This document shows, one piece after another, positions 42,568 to 52,061 of a stretch of DNA of 64,000 nt. Origin of the DNA: an uncultured Acetatifactor sp. (lineage in GTDB: Bacteria > Bacillota > Clostridia > Lachnospirales > Lachnospiraceae); NCBI GenBank assembly GCA_910578185.1, contig CAJTPN010000008.1, forward strand, positions 1-64,000, in the 5' to 3' direction. A model generated the notes under the pieces. It did not search any database. It had not been told where the DNA came from and was given only the letters and a program-made list of their open reading frames with translations. The position numbers and the translations under genes are program-made. How positions within the stretch are numbered: position 1 is the stretch's first letter; each line of letters opens with the position of its first letter.

Positions 42568-43338
42568 CTATTCACGCATACCTTCCACAGCCTCGGAAAT
42601 CTTCTGGACAATATCCTCGATATCCTTGTTCACCAGGGTACTCTGTTCGGAAAGCTTTCCCACCTCCTTGGCCACTACCGCGAAACCGGCGCCCCGCTCA
42701 CCTGATCTTGCTGCCTCTATGCTGGCATTCAGAGCCAAAATCTTCTGCTTATTCTGTAACGCTTTCAACTCGGCGGTCTTTAAAATAATTTGTTCTACCA
42801 GTTCATGAGCTGCCGATACCCCATTTGAAAGCTTATCGATTATCACACCGTTCTTTTTTCTGGCAAACTCCGCATTGATAAAGTTATTCAGAACTTCGCC
42901 CAAAAGCCCCGCCGACGCCTTGATTGCCGACTCTGTGCGCACGTTCACTCTGTGCAGCGCTTCTATGTACTGATCTTCATCCACCCCAATCTCCCGCGCC
43001 ACCTTTCTGAACTTCTCATCGTCCGGTTCTGCGGGAAGCACCTGACCGCCGATTACAGATCCTACCTTCTGGCCATTTACCATCAAGGGAATGCCAAAGT
43101 CGATCAAGCCGGCATGGCAGTGGTATACCCCTTCCCCTTCCCTGTCGCACTTTTCACATCTGGCCTGTCCCTTGCTGCAGCCCCTCGTCAATTTTATACA
43201 GAAATCAGTGAAATTATAACATTCGGAAATATAATTTCCGTCCGCACCCACAGCCACGGTTGCAAGCCCGGTTGCTTCCGCCCAGTTTGACATGATCCTC
43301 TCAAATTGTTCCATATCGGTAAACTCTTTGATATCCAT
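42568..43338 (-). CDS. PocR-domain sensor joined to a short chemoreceptor-type signalling hairpin
   Basis: 256-residue soluble protein. Residues about 1-150 are a PocR sensory domain with its conserved cysteines (TRGCSKGQARCEKCDREG, YHCHAGL), a fold first seen in the propanediol-utilisation regulator PocR. Residues about 160-256 contain the tip of a methyl-accepting chemotaxis domain (NKQKILALNASIEAARSGE, GAGFAVVAKEVGKLSEQS) on unusually short arms. No membrane segment is present. The start is the ATG at 43338 with GGAGG 9 bases upstream. It heads the rhamnose operon, so it may report a C3 diol or aldehyde made from rhamnose to the chemotaxis system. Confidence 0.85.
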   Translation of the reverse strand: MDIKEFTDMEQFERIMSNWAEATGLATVAVGADGNYISECYNFTDFCIKLTRGCSKGQARCEKCDREGEGVYHCHAGLIDFGIPLMVNGQKVGSVIGGQVLPAEPDDEKFRKVAREIGVDEDQYIEALHRVNVRTESAIKASAGLLGEVLNNFINAEFARKKNGVIIDKLSNGVSAAHELVEQIILKTAELKALQNKQKILALNASIEAARSGERGAGFAVVAKEVGKLSEQSTLVNKDIEDIVQKISEAVEGMRE

Positions 43339-43386
43339 AACTGTAACCCTCCAATTCATTTGCTGTTACATTTCAATGTCTAATTC

Positions 43387-43395
43387 AGTATAACA
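43387..43395 (-). promoter_or_regulatory. Extended -10 promoter of the PocR-rha operon
   Basis: Minus strand TGTTATACT: TATACT at 43387-43392 with an upstream TGT. The -35 position (TGTGAT) is poor, suggesting that an activator is needed. Confidence 0.45.
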
Positions 43396-43547
43396 CAAGT
43401 CCGGCAAAAATCACAGATTTTTTTTCATTTTCATCCATCTTTTGTGCAAAAATTGTAATGGTTCAGACAAACATCCCACTTGACCTGCGTGCGCCAGAAA
43501 GCATTCTGAATCCGATGCAAAACGCCCAAAGCCAAAAAATATTTTAT

Positions 43548-43576
43548 TTGACCTGGGGCGCTTCCACTGCTATACT
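43548..43576 (+). promoter_or_regulatory. Promoter of the GH51 gene
   Basis: TTGACC (43548-43553), 17 bases, TATACT (43571-43576), about 45 bases before the start codon. It is divergent from the PocR-rha promoter in a 282-base gap that holds nothing else I can name. Confidence 0.75.
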
Positions 43577-43620
43577 CTTTTTAATGTCAAATATGCAGTC
43601 AATGCGGAAATGAGGGAAAA

Positions 43621-45534
43621 ATGACTACTATCAGAATCAATACGTCAAATCGGACAAACACCGTCAGTCCCATTCTCTACGGTATTTTTTTTGAGGATAT
43701 CAATTACGCCGGAGACGGCGGACTGTATGCGGAACTGATTGCCAACCGCTCCTTTGAATACTTTGACCCAAACGATAAAAAAGATTTCAGAAAGCTTTGC
43801 TGGGAGACCATAGGAGAATGCGATTTCTCCATCCTCACAAGATTTCCCATAAGCAGTGCACATCAATATTACGCAAGGCTCACCGGGGGCAAAGGCTGCG
43901 GAATCCGCAACCTGGGTTTTTGTGAAGAAGGCTTTGCGGTTCATCCAGAAAAAACCTTTCGTTTTTCCTGTTATGCCAGAAATGCTTCCCCAATGTCGAT
44001 CAGGGTCCGCCTGGTTGACCGGGAAGGGACGGTCTATTGCGATAAAGAGCTCTATCTGGTACGTGCAGGCCACGGCTGGACCAAATATAATATGTCGCTG
44101 ACCGTTTCCGGAGAATGTAAACATGTCTACCCAGAAATACTGCTGGGCAGGGAAGGAATCATTGATTTGGATCTGATTTCCATTTTCCCTTCGGATACTT
44201 TCCATAATCGTCCAAACGGCGTGCGAAAGGATATGGCGGAAATGCTGCAGGCTCTTTCTCCAAAATTCATGCGTTTCCCCGGCGGATGTATCGTGGAGGG
44301 ACGCAGCTTTGAAAATATGTATAACTGGAAGGATACGGTGGGCGATCTGACCAGACGGCGCACCAACTGGAATCGTTGGCAGCTGGAAGAGTATCAGTTG
44401 GAAGGCTGCTCCTCCCAAGACTATTTTCAGTCCTACGGTCTGGGATATTACGAATATTTCCAGCTTTGCGAAGATTTGGGGGCAAAGCCCGTCCCCGTCA
44501 TGAACGCAGGCATGACCTGCCAGTGGCATGAGGGCCTTTTGGCAGAAATGGATTCCCTGGACAAATGGATTCAGGATGTGCTGGATCTGATCGAATTTGC
44601 CAATGGGGCCGCAGACAGCCAGTGGGGCGCTCTCCGGGCGCAAATGGGACATCCGGAGCCCTTCGGCCTGGAGTATATCGGAATCGGCAATGAACAGTGG
44701 GGCCAGGAATACTTCTGTCGATATGAGGCGTTTCAGAAAGCCATCTCTCAAAAATATCCGGAGATCAAGCTGATCACCTCCGCCGGTCACACCGTAGAAG
44801 GAAAGAATTTCCACACGGCATACGACTGGATGAAAGCCAACAGGGATAAAGCGTATGCCGTGGACGAACACTTCTACAAGTCTCCTGAATGGTTTGTGGA
44901 AAACTGTCACCGATACGACGTCTATGACAGAACGCTTCCCAAGGTATTTGCGGGAGAATACGCCGCCCATACCTGCGGCTCCACAAAGGATCGTGAAAAT
45001 AACTGGTATGCGGCGCTCTGCGAAGCCGCTTTCCTCACCGGTTTAGAAAAAAACGCTGACCATGTGGTGATGTCGTGTTACGCACCGCTGTTTGGAAGAA
45101 CCGGCCACCAACAATGGCAGCCGAATCTGATCTGGTTTGACAACGACAACGTATATGGTACGCCCAATTATTATGTCCAGAAGCTGTTTTCCAATCATGT
45201 GGGCGCTTCTCTTGTGGAAACTGCGATGGAAGCATCCGACGCTTTGGACGACTTTGACGGAGAACTGTCCTGCACCCTTTCCCAGGACGGAAGCCACCTC
45301 TATGTAAAACTGGTAAACCTATCAGAAAAGAAAGAAAAGGTTTCCGTAGTGACAGACAGGCTTCCAAAAGGCTGCACGCTGCACGAGCTTGCGGCTTCAC
45401 CGGATGCAGTTAATTCCCATGCCCAGCCCACTTACATATATCCTTCCACCATGACGCTCCCTTTGGGAAAAGATGCCCTGCCACAGCTTACCCTGCCCGG
45501 TTACAGCGTCACCGTCCTGGATATTGTCCTCTAA
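43621..45534 (+). CDS. Alpha-L-arabinofuranosidase, GH51
   Basis: 637-residue intracellular glycosidase that removes arabinofuranose from arabino-oligosaccharides. The start SPILYGIFFEDINYAGDGGLYAEL fits GH51; a carbohydrate-binding-like jelly roll lies at about 65-200; then the barrel with the acid/base glutamate in GIGNEQWGQEYF and the nucleophile in FAGEYAAHT. A C-terminal beta domain follows. There is no signal peptide, so it acts on imported oligosaccharides. GAGGG precedes the ATG. Confidence 0.95.
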   Translation: MTTIRINTSNRTNTVSPILYGIFFEDINYAGDGGLYAELIANRSFEYFDPNDKKDFRKLCWETIGECDFSILTRFPISSAHQYYARLTGGKGCGIRNLGFCEEGFAVHPEKTFRFSCYARNASPMSIRVRLVDREGTVYCDKELYLVRAGHGWTKYNMSLTVSGECKHVYPEILLGREGIIDLDLISIFPSDTFHNRPNGVRKDMAEMLQALSPKFMRFPGGCIVEGRSFENMYNWKDTVGDLTRRRTNWNRWQLEEYQLEGCSSQDYFQSYGLGYYEYFQLCEDLGAKPVPVMNAGMTCQWHEGLLAEMDSLDKWIQDVLDLIEFANGAADSQWGALRAQMGHPEPFGLEYIGIGNEQWGQEYFCRYEAFQKAISQKYPEIKLITSAGHTVEGKNFHTAYDWMKANRDKAYAVDEHFYKSPEWFVENCHRYDVYDRTLPKVFAGEYAAHTCGSTKDRENNWYAALCEAAFLTGLEKNADHVVMSCYAPLFGRTGHQQWQPNLIWFDNDNVYGTPNYYVQKLFSNHVGASLVETAMEASDALDDFDGELSCTLSQDGSHLYVKLVNLSEKKEKVSVVTDRLPKGCTLHELAASPDAVNSHAQPTYIYPSTMTLPLGKDALPQLTLPGYSVTVLDIVL

Positions 45535-45577
45535 GTTCCCACAGAACCCTTTCTCAAAATCTCACATACGACGGTCC

Positions 45578-45601
45578 CGCCGGGTAAGTTAACACCCGGC
45601 G
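45578..45601. other. GC-rich hairpin between the convergent GH51 and GH27 genes
   Basis: CGCCGGGT and ACCCGGCG pair perfectly over 8 bases with an 8-base loop that contains the GH27 stop codon. There is no T-run, so terminator function is only possible, not clear. Confidence 0.35.
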
Positions 45602-46908
45602 CGGAGCTGTCCCCCATATACCGCACATCCATGCGCCGAAAGCCCAATCCGAAGCTTCTCCTGTCCCACGATCATTTCTTTTCCGGTCCACAGTTCCTTA
45701 AGCTTCATCCCCTCCCCCATTCCTACAGACACAGGATCTATTTCCATCACAGATTCCCCATCGCTGAGATTAAAAAACGCCCCATAGCGCATATTGGTCC
45801 GTTGATTGCAGGCTTTCCAGACAGCCTTTTTTTCATCCAGACAAACCTGTCTGGATCTGCATTCCGGCGACAGCAAATTTAGAATGTCCCTGTTTGTGAG
45901 AAGAGAAAGCGTCCAATCGTCCAGTCTGGTCAACTCGGCACCTATCATCAAGGGTGAGCCAAAGATGCACCATAACGTCATCATGGTATACTGTTCCTCT
46001 CTCGTAAAACCGGTGCTTCTCTCCTGTCCGAAGCCTTTTCCAAGCATACCGATGGGCAGCATATCACAATCCGGATAATTTCCCACCGATACATGGCTCT
46101 GCCATAGTTCGCACCGCCGAAACATATTTTTCAAAAGATCCCATCGATCCCAAAAGTCATCCGTAATGCGCCACATGTTTGCGTAAGTTTCATAGTGCCA
46201 GGCCTGTTCTATTAATGCCGGGCCCGGCGACAGGGACAACACGATCTTTCTTCCGCACTTTTTTATGGCCTCCGCCAACATTTCCACTTCATGCCGGGCG
46301 GAATACGGATGGTTGGGATACAAATTTGTGTTACAGATATCATCGCACTTGATAAAATCCACGCCCCAGTCGGCGTACAGCCCCAGAAGGGAATCATAAT
46401 ACGCCTGCCCCTCCGGACAATGGCGGACACCATACATATCCGGATTCCAGCCGCAGATGGAAGAAGGATCTGCAATTTCATCCGCCGTTATCTGTGTTCC
46501 TTTCACAGGCATATGTCCGTGAGCCGCCGACCTTGGAATCCCGCGCATTATATGAATACCGAACTTTAAACCAAGGGAATGTATATACTCTGCCAGCGGC
46601 CCAAATCCTGCTCCGCCCACAGAGGAAGGAAAACGGACCGGATCCGGCAAAAGCCTGCCAAATTCATCCATCTCCAACTCACTGAAGGGAATATACTGAA
46701 ATTTCTCCCGTCTGCTTCCAGCACCGTGAGCATACCATTGGATATCTACCACAATATACTCCCAGCCGTAATCCTTTAGATGCTTCGCCATATAATCCCC
46801 ATTGGCCCGCACCTGTTCCTCATTCACCGTAGTGTCATAATAATCATAACTGTTCCACCCCATAGGCGGCCAGTGTGCAAATGTATTTTTGCCTCTGATT
46901 TCGTCCAT
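45589..46908 (-). CDS. GH27 alpha-galactosidase-type glycosidase
   Basis: 439-residue intracellular glycosidase of family GH27. The PMGWNSYDYYDTTVNE start, the nucleophile aspartate in GVDFIKCDDIC and the acid/base aspartate in WRITDDFWDRW are clear. GH27 members remove alpha-galactose or, in some cases, beta-L-arabinopyranose; the latter would fit the neighbouring arabinofuranosidase. No signal peptide. GGGAGGG precedes the ATG. It converges on the GH51 gene with a 54-base gap. Confidence 0.9.
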   Translation of the reverse strand: MDEIRGKNTFAHWPPMGWNSYDYYDTTVNEEQVRANGDYMAKHLKDYGWEYIVVDIQWYAHGAGSRREKFQYIPFSELEMDEFGRLLPDPVRFPSSVGGAGFGPLAEYIHSLGLKFGIHIMRGIPRSAAHGHMPVKGTQITADEIADPSSICGWNPDMYGVRHCPEGQAYYDSLLGLYADWGVDFIKCDDICNTNLYPNHPYSARHEVEMLAEAIKKCGRKIVLSLSPGPALIEQAWHYETYANMWRITDDFWDRWDLLKNMFRRCELWQSHVSVGNYPDCDMLPIGMLGKGFGQERSTGFTREEQYTMMTLWCIFGSPLMIGAELTRLDDWTLSLLTNRDILNLLSPECRSRQVCLDEKKAVWKACNQRTNMRYGAFFNLSDGESVMEIDPVSVGMGEGMKLKELWTGKEMIVGQEKLRIGLSAHGCAVYGGQLRAGC

Positions 46909-47356
46909 TTTACCCTCCCATAATAATCTTTATTTTCTCTTGTCAACTCACTTTTTGGTACCTTTCACTTTTCCATAAAAAAGATTTTCATGATCTTTCT
47001 GACACGCCAAGAATTCAAATGCTATAACCGTTAAAAATCCAGGCTGAACCTGTCCAATCCGCTGTCGTCAATCCACCCTCATTTATAAAATAATTATAAA
47101 AATGAGTTTTCCATAATTTTCTATGCTATAATGTTGAAACATAAAACATGCGGCGGCTTCCCATTTCGTGCACGTTACGGCACATGTGGCCACCGTTCAA
47201 TGGCCTGCCTCAAGACGTTCAGCGGCCCAATGGCCCTCCATATCTTGATTGTATGTCTCATGATTCATTGACCCATATGCCTTGGCCTCTGCCTAATATT
47301 GGTTCAAAACGGACATACTGTTATACAATTATATTTTACAACTTGCGAGGTTTATT
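46909..47356 (+). other. Intergenic region with MATE-gene leader
   Basis: 448 bases between the divergent GH27 and MATE genes. A TATAAT with upstream TGC (extended -10) lies near 47125-47135, giving a leader of about 220 bases before the MATE start. The leader is GC-richer than its surroundings and repeats CAATGGCC twice, but I find no riboswitch match and no convincing small gene. Confidence 0.4.
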
Positions 47357-48727
47357 ATGGAAAATACAGCCAAAACAGAAATTTTTGAACAGACTCCTGT
47401 TCCCAAAGCAGTCATGACACTGGCAATCCCCACGGTAATCAGCTCCCTTGTCATGGTGATCTACAATCTTGCCGACACTTATTTTGTGGGAATTTTAAAC
47501 GATCCGGTTCAAAACGCGGCAGTGACTCTGGCAGCTCCCGTACTGCTGGCCTTTAACGCCGTAAACAATCTCTTTGGCGTGGGATCCTCCAGCATGATGA
47601 GCAGGGCTTTGGGTCAAAAGGACTATGATACCGTCCATCAAAGCTCTGCCTTTGGTTTTTACTGCGCTTTGGCAAGCGGTATTTTATTCTCCCTGATATA
47701 CACCGTTTTCCGCACGCCTCTGCTGCATACCCTGGGCACAAACAGCGAAACCTTTGCCGCTACGGCAGAATATCTGAAATGGACGGTAAGCTGCGGCGCG
47801 GCCCCGGCTATCCTGAATGTGGTCTTGGCCTATATGGTGCGCTCCGAAGGCGCTTCCCTGCATGCCAGCCTGGGTACCATGAGCGGCTGTCTTCTGAATA
47901 TTGTGCTGGATCCGTTCTTTATCCTGCCCTGGGGCCTCAACATGGGGGCAGCCGGCGCCGGTCTGGCCACCTTTTTGTCAAACTGTGTTGCCTGCATCTA
48001 CTTTTTCGTGCTGCTGTATGTAAAGCGGGGACATACCTATGTCTGCATTCGTCCGTCCATGCTGCATTTTCGCAAGCAAATTGTCATGGGCATCTGCGGC
48101 GTGGGAATTCCCGCCTCCATTCAGAATCTTTTAAATGTGACGGGGATGACCGTCCTGAACAATTTTACCTCCTCCTACGGCTCCGACGCCGTAGCCGCCA
48201 TGGGAATCGTGCAGAAAATCAATATGGTGCCCCTGCAGATCGCCTTGGGAACCTCCCAGGGTATCATGCCTCTGATCAGCTATAACTATGCCAGCGGAAA
48301 TACAAAAAGGATGAAGCAGACGCTTTTGTTCACCATGAAGCTCACCCTTTCTTTCATGACTGTGGTGGCCGTGGGATACTACTTGGGCGCAGGCGGCCTC
48401 ACCTCCCTCTTTATGAAAAATCAAGTGATCATTGATTACGGAACGAAATTCTTACATGGGCTTTGTATCTCCCTTCCCTTCCTGTGTATGGATTTCCTGG
48501 CGGTGGGTGTGTTTCAGGCCTGCGGTTTCGGAAAAAAAGCCCTGGTTTTTGCTCTGCTGCGAAAGATCATTCTGGAAATCCCGGCACTCTTTCTACTGAA
48601 CTTCCTGTTTCCGCTTTATGGACTGGCATACGCACAGTTTACGGCAGAGTTTATCCTGGCCATGGCGGCTGCACTGGTGTTGTTACAACTGTTTTGCAAA
48701 CTGCAAAAGGCAAAGGCGGCGGTATAA
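47357..48727 (+). CDS. MATE-family efflux transporter
   Basis: 456-residue membrane antiporter of the MATE family (DinF/NorM-like branch of Firmicutes), with twelve hydrophobic segments. It starts with VPKAVMTLAIPTVISSLVMVIYNLADTYFVG, the typical first helix, and has the repeat-half counterpart MGICGVGIPASIQNLLN. It exports organic cations or drugs using a Na or H gradient; the true substrate is unknown. GCGAGG lies 8 bases before the ATG at 47357. It ends 2 bases from the stop of the convergent glycosyltransferase. Confidence 0.92.
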   Translation: MENTAKTEIFEQTPVPKAVMTLAIPTVISSLVMVIYNLADTYFVGILNDPVQNAAVTLAAPVLLAFNAVNNLFGVGSSSMMSRALGQKDYDTVHQSSAFGFYCALASGILFSLIYTVFRTPLLHTLGTNSETFAATAEYLKWTVSCGAAPAILNVVLAYMVRSEGASLHASLGTMSGCLLNIVLDPFFILPWGLNMGAAGAGLATFLSNCVACIYFFVLLYVKRGHTYVCIRPSMLHFRKQIVMGICGVGIPASIQNLLNVTGMTVLNNFTSSYGSDAVAAMGIVQKINMVPLQIALGTSQGIMPLISYNYASGNTKRMKQTLLFTMKLTLSFMTVVAVGYYLGAGGLTSLFMKNQVIIDYGTKFLHGLCISLPFLCMDFLAVGVFQACGFGKKALVFALLRKIILEIPALFLLNFLFPLYGLAYAQFTAEFILAMAAALVLLQLFCKLQKAKAAV

Positions 48728-48741
48728 TGTTACCGCCTGCC
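48715..48741. other. Hairpin shared by the two convergent stop codons
   Basis: GGCGGTA (48718-48724) and TACCGCC (48731-48737) pair perfectly around TAATGT, which holds both stop codons of the MATE and glycosyltransferase genes. No T-run, so a weak or factor-aided stop at best. Confidence 0.35.
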
Positions 48742-49806
48742 CCGATACCTGGATCTGGTAATCCTTTTGTCCACTCCCAGGCTTCGCAGCAGTCCGATTC
48801 CTGCCGCAAACAGAAGATAACAACGCAGGGTAAAGAGAACGGAAGCACCGCGAATCACGATCTTCCAGGCAAGTACGTCAATCTGATCCAGATACCTGCC
48901 CTTTGCCAGCGCTCCCATGGCCTTCCTCACAAAGGGATCCCGCCCATACTCCCTCAGCTTCCCGGCCGCTTGTAAGAGGCCGGGCTTTTTAAACTGCAAC
49001 TCCTGCTTTACCAAAAAAAAGCTTCCAAAAAAAATATGAAACGCCATCAAATCCCCATAAATATTCTTTATTTTCCGTTCTTTCAGGAAGGCATGAAAGT
49101 CACTGGCAATGGCAATCCAGACCGGCATAAAGTTTTCCTTGTAACGAAAAGTCACTGACTCCTGGTTAACTCTGTATAAGTACACGCTCCCCTGAATAAA
49201 CGCATACACTGGCTCATATGCGCAGCACTCCATATTATGCGCTTTATCCTGCGTAAAGGGATAGGCTCGGCATCTCAACCTGTTTTCCTGCAAAAAACGC
49301 CTTCGATACAGCTTCCCCCAATCGTATGCCAGATGCCCGTACATGTAAAAGCCCTTAAACCGGAAATCCACCGTTTTTGTATACGCCCCTTCCCGTAGGT
49401 GATGACAGTTGACCTGGCTCACATCCTGCCCGCAAAATCGCCGGAATCCTCCCACCACAATATCCGCCTGCTTTTCCTCCGCACATTTTACCAGCCTGCT
49501 GACGGCATCCGCTCCATCCAGACAGTCGTCGGAATCAATAAACATCACATAATCCCCGGAGGATGCTTCCAATCCCGTGTTCCTGGCGCCCCCAAGCCCT
49601 CTGTTTTCCTGATGTATCACTCTGACATTCTCATTTTCCCCGGCAAAATGATCACACAGCCCGGGACATGCATCCGGCGATCCGTCGTCCACCAAAATGA
49701 TTTCCACCTCTTTATAATCCTGTGCCAAAACGCTTTCAAGACATTCCGGCAGATAGCTCTCCGTGTTATAGACCGGTATCACCAGGGTCACTTTCTTTCC
49801 ATTCAT
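48730..49806 (-). CDS. Family 2 glycosyltransferase
   Basis: 358-residue GT-A glycosyltransferase. The first 120 residues show VTLVIPVYNTESYLPECLESVL, the sugar-nucleotide VDDGSPDACP and the metal-binding MFIDSDDC; GLGGARNTGLEASSG is also typical. The C-terminal half is basic and helical (EFMPVW region), likely for membrane or acceptor contact. I use the ATG at 49806 with AGGAG upstream. It is separate from the Pel-type operon, being the outermost gene of this polysaccharide region. Confidence 0.9.
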   Translation of the reverse strand: MNGKKVTLVIPVYNTESYLPECLESVLAQDYKEVEIILVDDGSPDACPGLCDHFAGENENVRVIHQENRGLGGARNTGLEASSGDYVMFIDSDDCLDGADAVSRLVKCAEEKQADIVVGGFRRFCGQDVSQVNCHHLREGAYTKTVDFRFKGFYMYGHLAYDWGKLYRRRFLQENRLRCRAYPFTQDKAHNMECCAYEPVYAFIQGSVYLYRVNQESVTFRYKENFMPVWIAIASDFHAFLKERKIKNIYGDLMAFHIFFGSFFLVKQELQFKKPGLLQAAGKLREYGRDPFVRKAMGALAKGRYLDQIDVLAWKIVIRGASVLFTLRCYLLFAAGIGLLRSLGVDKRITRSRYRGRR

Positions 49807-49954
49807 ATGTAATCTCTCCTGTCTCAATCTGCCGTCAATCTGACGCTTGGGCTTTTTTGCTCAATTACTATGCAAACCTCGTAATTGTCGCCTTTATCAT
49901 AACAGTTCAGTGACCTGTTCCAACTCCCCTTCCACATTGCAGGGTAATTTTGCG

Positions 49955-49983
49955 TTGCTTTTCAATTCATGGAATGCTATGAT
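49955..49983 (+). promoter_or_regulatory. Promoter of the plus-strand glycosyltransferase-like gene
   Basis: TTGCTT (49955-49960), 17 bases, TATGAT (49978-49983), about 70 bases before the start. Confidence 0.65.
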
Positions 49984-50056
49984 AGTTATGACGGCTCTCC
50001 AAAGCGTTCTCCGGCCTGCCCGAGCCGTTACAATCAAACACACAAAGGAGATTCCC

Positions 50057-50983
50057 ATGCTTCCCGATAAAGATACCCTTCTTATCTTTCAAAAACCGGA
50101 ATATTATTTTTTCCCGGACTTAAAAGGAATTGTCTTTCCCCCTTTTTGCATATCAGAAAGAAGCTTTTGGTACCTGATCTACAAATTTCTGTATATCCTG
50201 CGTCTGCCCTGCTGTTCTCTGTTCTGGGGCGAATGGAAAAAGCATCTCAAAAAAGCCAAGCAGGTCATTATCTTTGATTACGGTTATCAGGCAGGGATGG
50301 AAACCTATATTCATAAAATAAATCCTTCCTGCAAAGTCTCGTTATTTTTCTGGAATATTATCACACCAAAGACAAAAAATCATATTTTATTTACAAAGAA
50401 AGACGCTATCTACTCCACAGACAAGGACTGCTGCCGGAAATATCATCTGAAATATCACCATATTTTCTATACCAAAAGCTATTATACTCCCTACACCCCC
50501 GAACATCTAAACCGGCTGTTTTTCCTTGGGGCCGATAAGGGCCGGGCCACATATCTGGGACAATTAAAAGGTATCCTGGAACAGTGCGGCTTAGAGTGTG
50601 ACATTCGGGTGATTACTCCCGTTAAAAATCTGACTTACCGGAAATCCCTTTCTGGCATTCTCACGGATCGCACACTTGCTTATCCGGAATATTGTGATGA
50701 AATAAGGCGTTGCGGCATTTTACTGGACATCAACCAGGAAGGCCAGGTCGCCCTGACCATGCGGGTGCTGGAAGCCATCTATTTCTCCAAAAAGCTGATC
50801 ACAAACAATGCAGATATTCTTCACTATGATTTCTATGAAGAAAACAATATTTACCTTCTGCCCGGTGAGCTCTCCAAAATTTCCGCCTCCGAAATCCAAT
50901 CATTTCTGGAAAAACCCTTTATCCCTTATGGTCAAGATATCTTAGACCGTTATGACTTTGAACACTGGAAAACTCAATTTTGA
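50057..50983 (+). CDS. Putative GT-B-type glycosyltransferase
   Basis: 308-residue soluble protein, not recognised with certainty. The C-terminal half (RCGILLDINQEGQVALTMRVLEAIYFSKKLITNN) has the look of the nucleotide-sugar-binding half of GT-B enzymes, with a conserved-type Glu in VLEAIYFSKK; the N-terminal half has aromatic helices with basic patches that could touch the membrane. The ATG at 50057 has AAAGGAG 6 bases before it; the frame is open for 70 codons upstream, but those codons overlap the promoter. Its end overlaps the convergent GT4 gene by 10 bases. It may attach a sugar in a capsule or wall polymer. Confidence 0.6.
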   Translation: MLPDKDTLLIFQKPEYYFFPDLKGIVFPPFCISERSFWYLIYKFLYILRLPCCSLFWGEWKKHLKKAKQVIIFDYGYQAGMETYIHKINPSCKVSLFFWNIITPKTKNHILFTKKDAIYSTDKDCCRKYHLKYHHIFYTKSYYTPYTPEHLNRLFFLGADKGRATYLGQLKGILEQCGLECDIRVITPVKNLTYRKSLSGILTDRTLAYPEYCDEIRRCGILLDINQEGQVALTMRVLEAIYFSKKLITNNADILHYDFYEENNIYLLPGELSKISASEIQSFLEKPFIPYGQDILDRYDFEHWKTQF

Positions 50984-52053
50984 CTGTCCAACACTTGAAT
51001 CCACTGTTCCAGGATATTTTCCAGGCGGAATCTGGCAAGGTCACTCCAGGCGTTTTGTGCTAATTGCTGCCGCTGTGTTTCCTCTTTCATCAGCCACTCC
51101 AGTTTATGCGCCATTGCCTGACAATCAAACGCTCTCACCAGATAACCGTTAATCCCATCCCGGATGATCTCGTTTGCCCCGGGAATGTCAAAGCTCACGC
51201 TGGGAAGCCGAAAGGCTTTGGCCTCCAGCAGACACATGGGAAGCCCTTCGGACCGGGATGTCATCACATAGATCTGGGATTTTTCCAGATAAGAATTTAC
51301 CTCTTTCTGTCTCCCTGTCAGAATCAGCCGCCCTTCCAAGGACTCCTTCTCCGTGACGGCTCTCAGGTACCCCATCTCCTCTCCGTCTCCCAGAACCATC
51401 CACTTCCAGTCCGGATTCCGCTTCAACACAATCGACGCCACCTGTCCCAAATAGTCCGTTCCCTTCACCCTGGTCAGATGCCCTACGGTAATCAGCCATT
51501 TTTCCTTTTCCACAGGTCTGTCCGGCGGCAACTCCTGTATTGGATTATAGATGGTGGCAATGTTCCGTTTCCTGCCCGCCTCCTCCCCATAGCGCTTTTG
51601 ATTTTCTTTGGTCAGTGTGACGACATAATCCGTGCGCTTCACAGAATATTTCAGAATCAACCGCCTGTAAAGGGACCCCATCTCATAAGCAAAGTCAAAA
51701 TGTTCCCAGGAAATAATCCTGACCTTCAATCCTCTTGACGCCGGTATGGACAAAACATCCAACACAATATCTATGTCAATTACAATATCAATCCCTTTTT
51801 CCCGCAAAAAACGACGAAGCTTTGGTATGACCTTGAGATAACCCGGCCCGGGATTAATCCATCTCTCCCCAAGAGCAAAGTGCTCTATTCCTTCCGCCAG
51901 CGGAAAAAACGGCCTTTCCCCCTGTTCCGTAAGACTCAAAAATAGAATATGATACTTTCCGCAGGCTGCCAGGCCGTTTGCAATCATGGTGGATACCCGT
52001 TCGGTCCCGCCGCTGCGGGTAATATCCCCTGAAAAGAAGCATACGTTTTTCAT
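50974..52053 (-). CDS. Family 4 glycosyltransferase
   Basis: 359-residue GT-B retaining glycosyltransferase. The N-terminal SGGTERVSTMIANGL, the middle ITVGHLTRVKGTDYLGQV and the donor site SRSEGLPMCLLEAKAFRLPSVSF (E-x7-E form) are typical of GT4. I use the ATG at 52053, 8 bases after the preceding gene's stop, with GAGGG 5 bases upstream. It is the last gene of the exopolysaccharide operon. Confidence 0.92.
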   Translation of the reverse strand: MKNVCFFSGDITRSGGTERVSTMIANGLAACGKYHILFLSLTEQGERPFFPLAEGIEHFALGERWINPGPGYLKVIPKLRRFLREKGIDIVIDIDIVLDVLSIPASRGLKVRIISWEHFDFAYEMGSLYRRLILKYSVKRTDYVVTLTKENQKRYGEEAGRKRNIATIYNPIQELPPDRPVEKEKWLITVGHLTRVKGTDYLGQVASIVLKRNPDWKWMVLGDGEEMGYLRAVTEKESLEGRLILTGRQKEVNSYLEKSQIYVMTSRSEGLPMCLLEAKAFRLPSVSFDIPGANEIIRDGINGYLVRAFDCQAMAHKLEWLMKEETQRQQLAQNAWSDLARFRLENILEQWIQVLDSQN

Positions 52054-52061
52054 CCACTCCC

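Noticed and set aside
43645..44970. Long open frame of 441 codons antisense to the GH51 gene
   Set aside because: It has no ribosome site or family signature, and the plus strand encodes a complete GH51 with both catalytic residues; it is a shadow.
46941..46946. TTGACA on the minus strand upstream of the GH27 gene as a -35 box
   Set aside because: A matching -10 would fall so close to the start codon that the ribosome site would not be transcribed; no good -10 is present.
47148..47417. Open frame of 89 codons before and overlapping the MATE gene
   Set aside because: It has no ribosome site, overlaps the true MATE start in another frame, and reads as unstructured low-quality protein.
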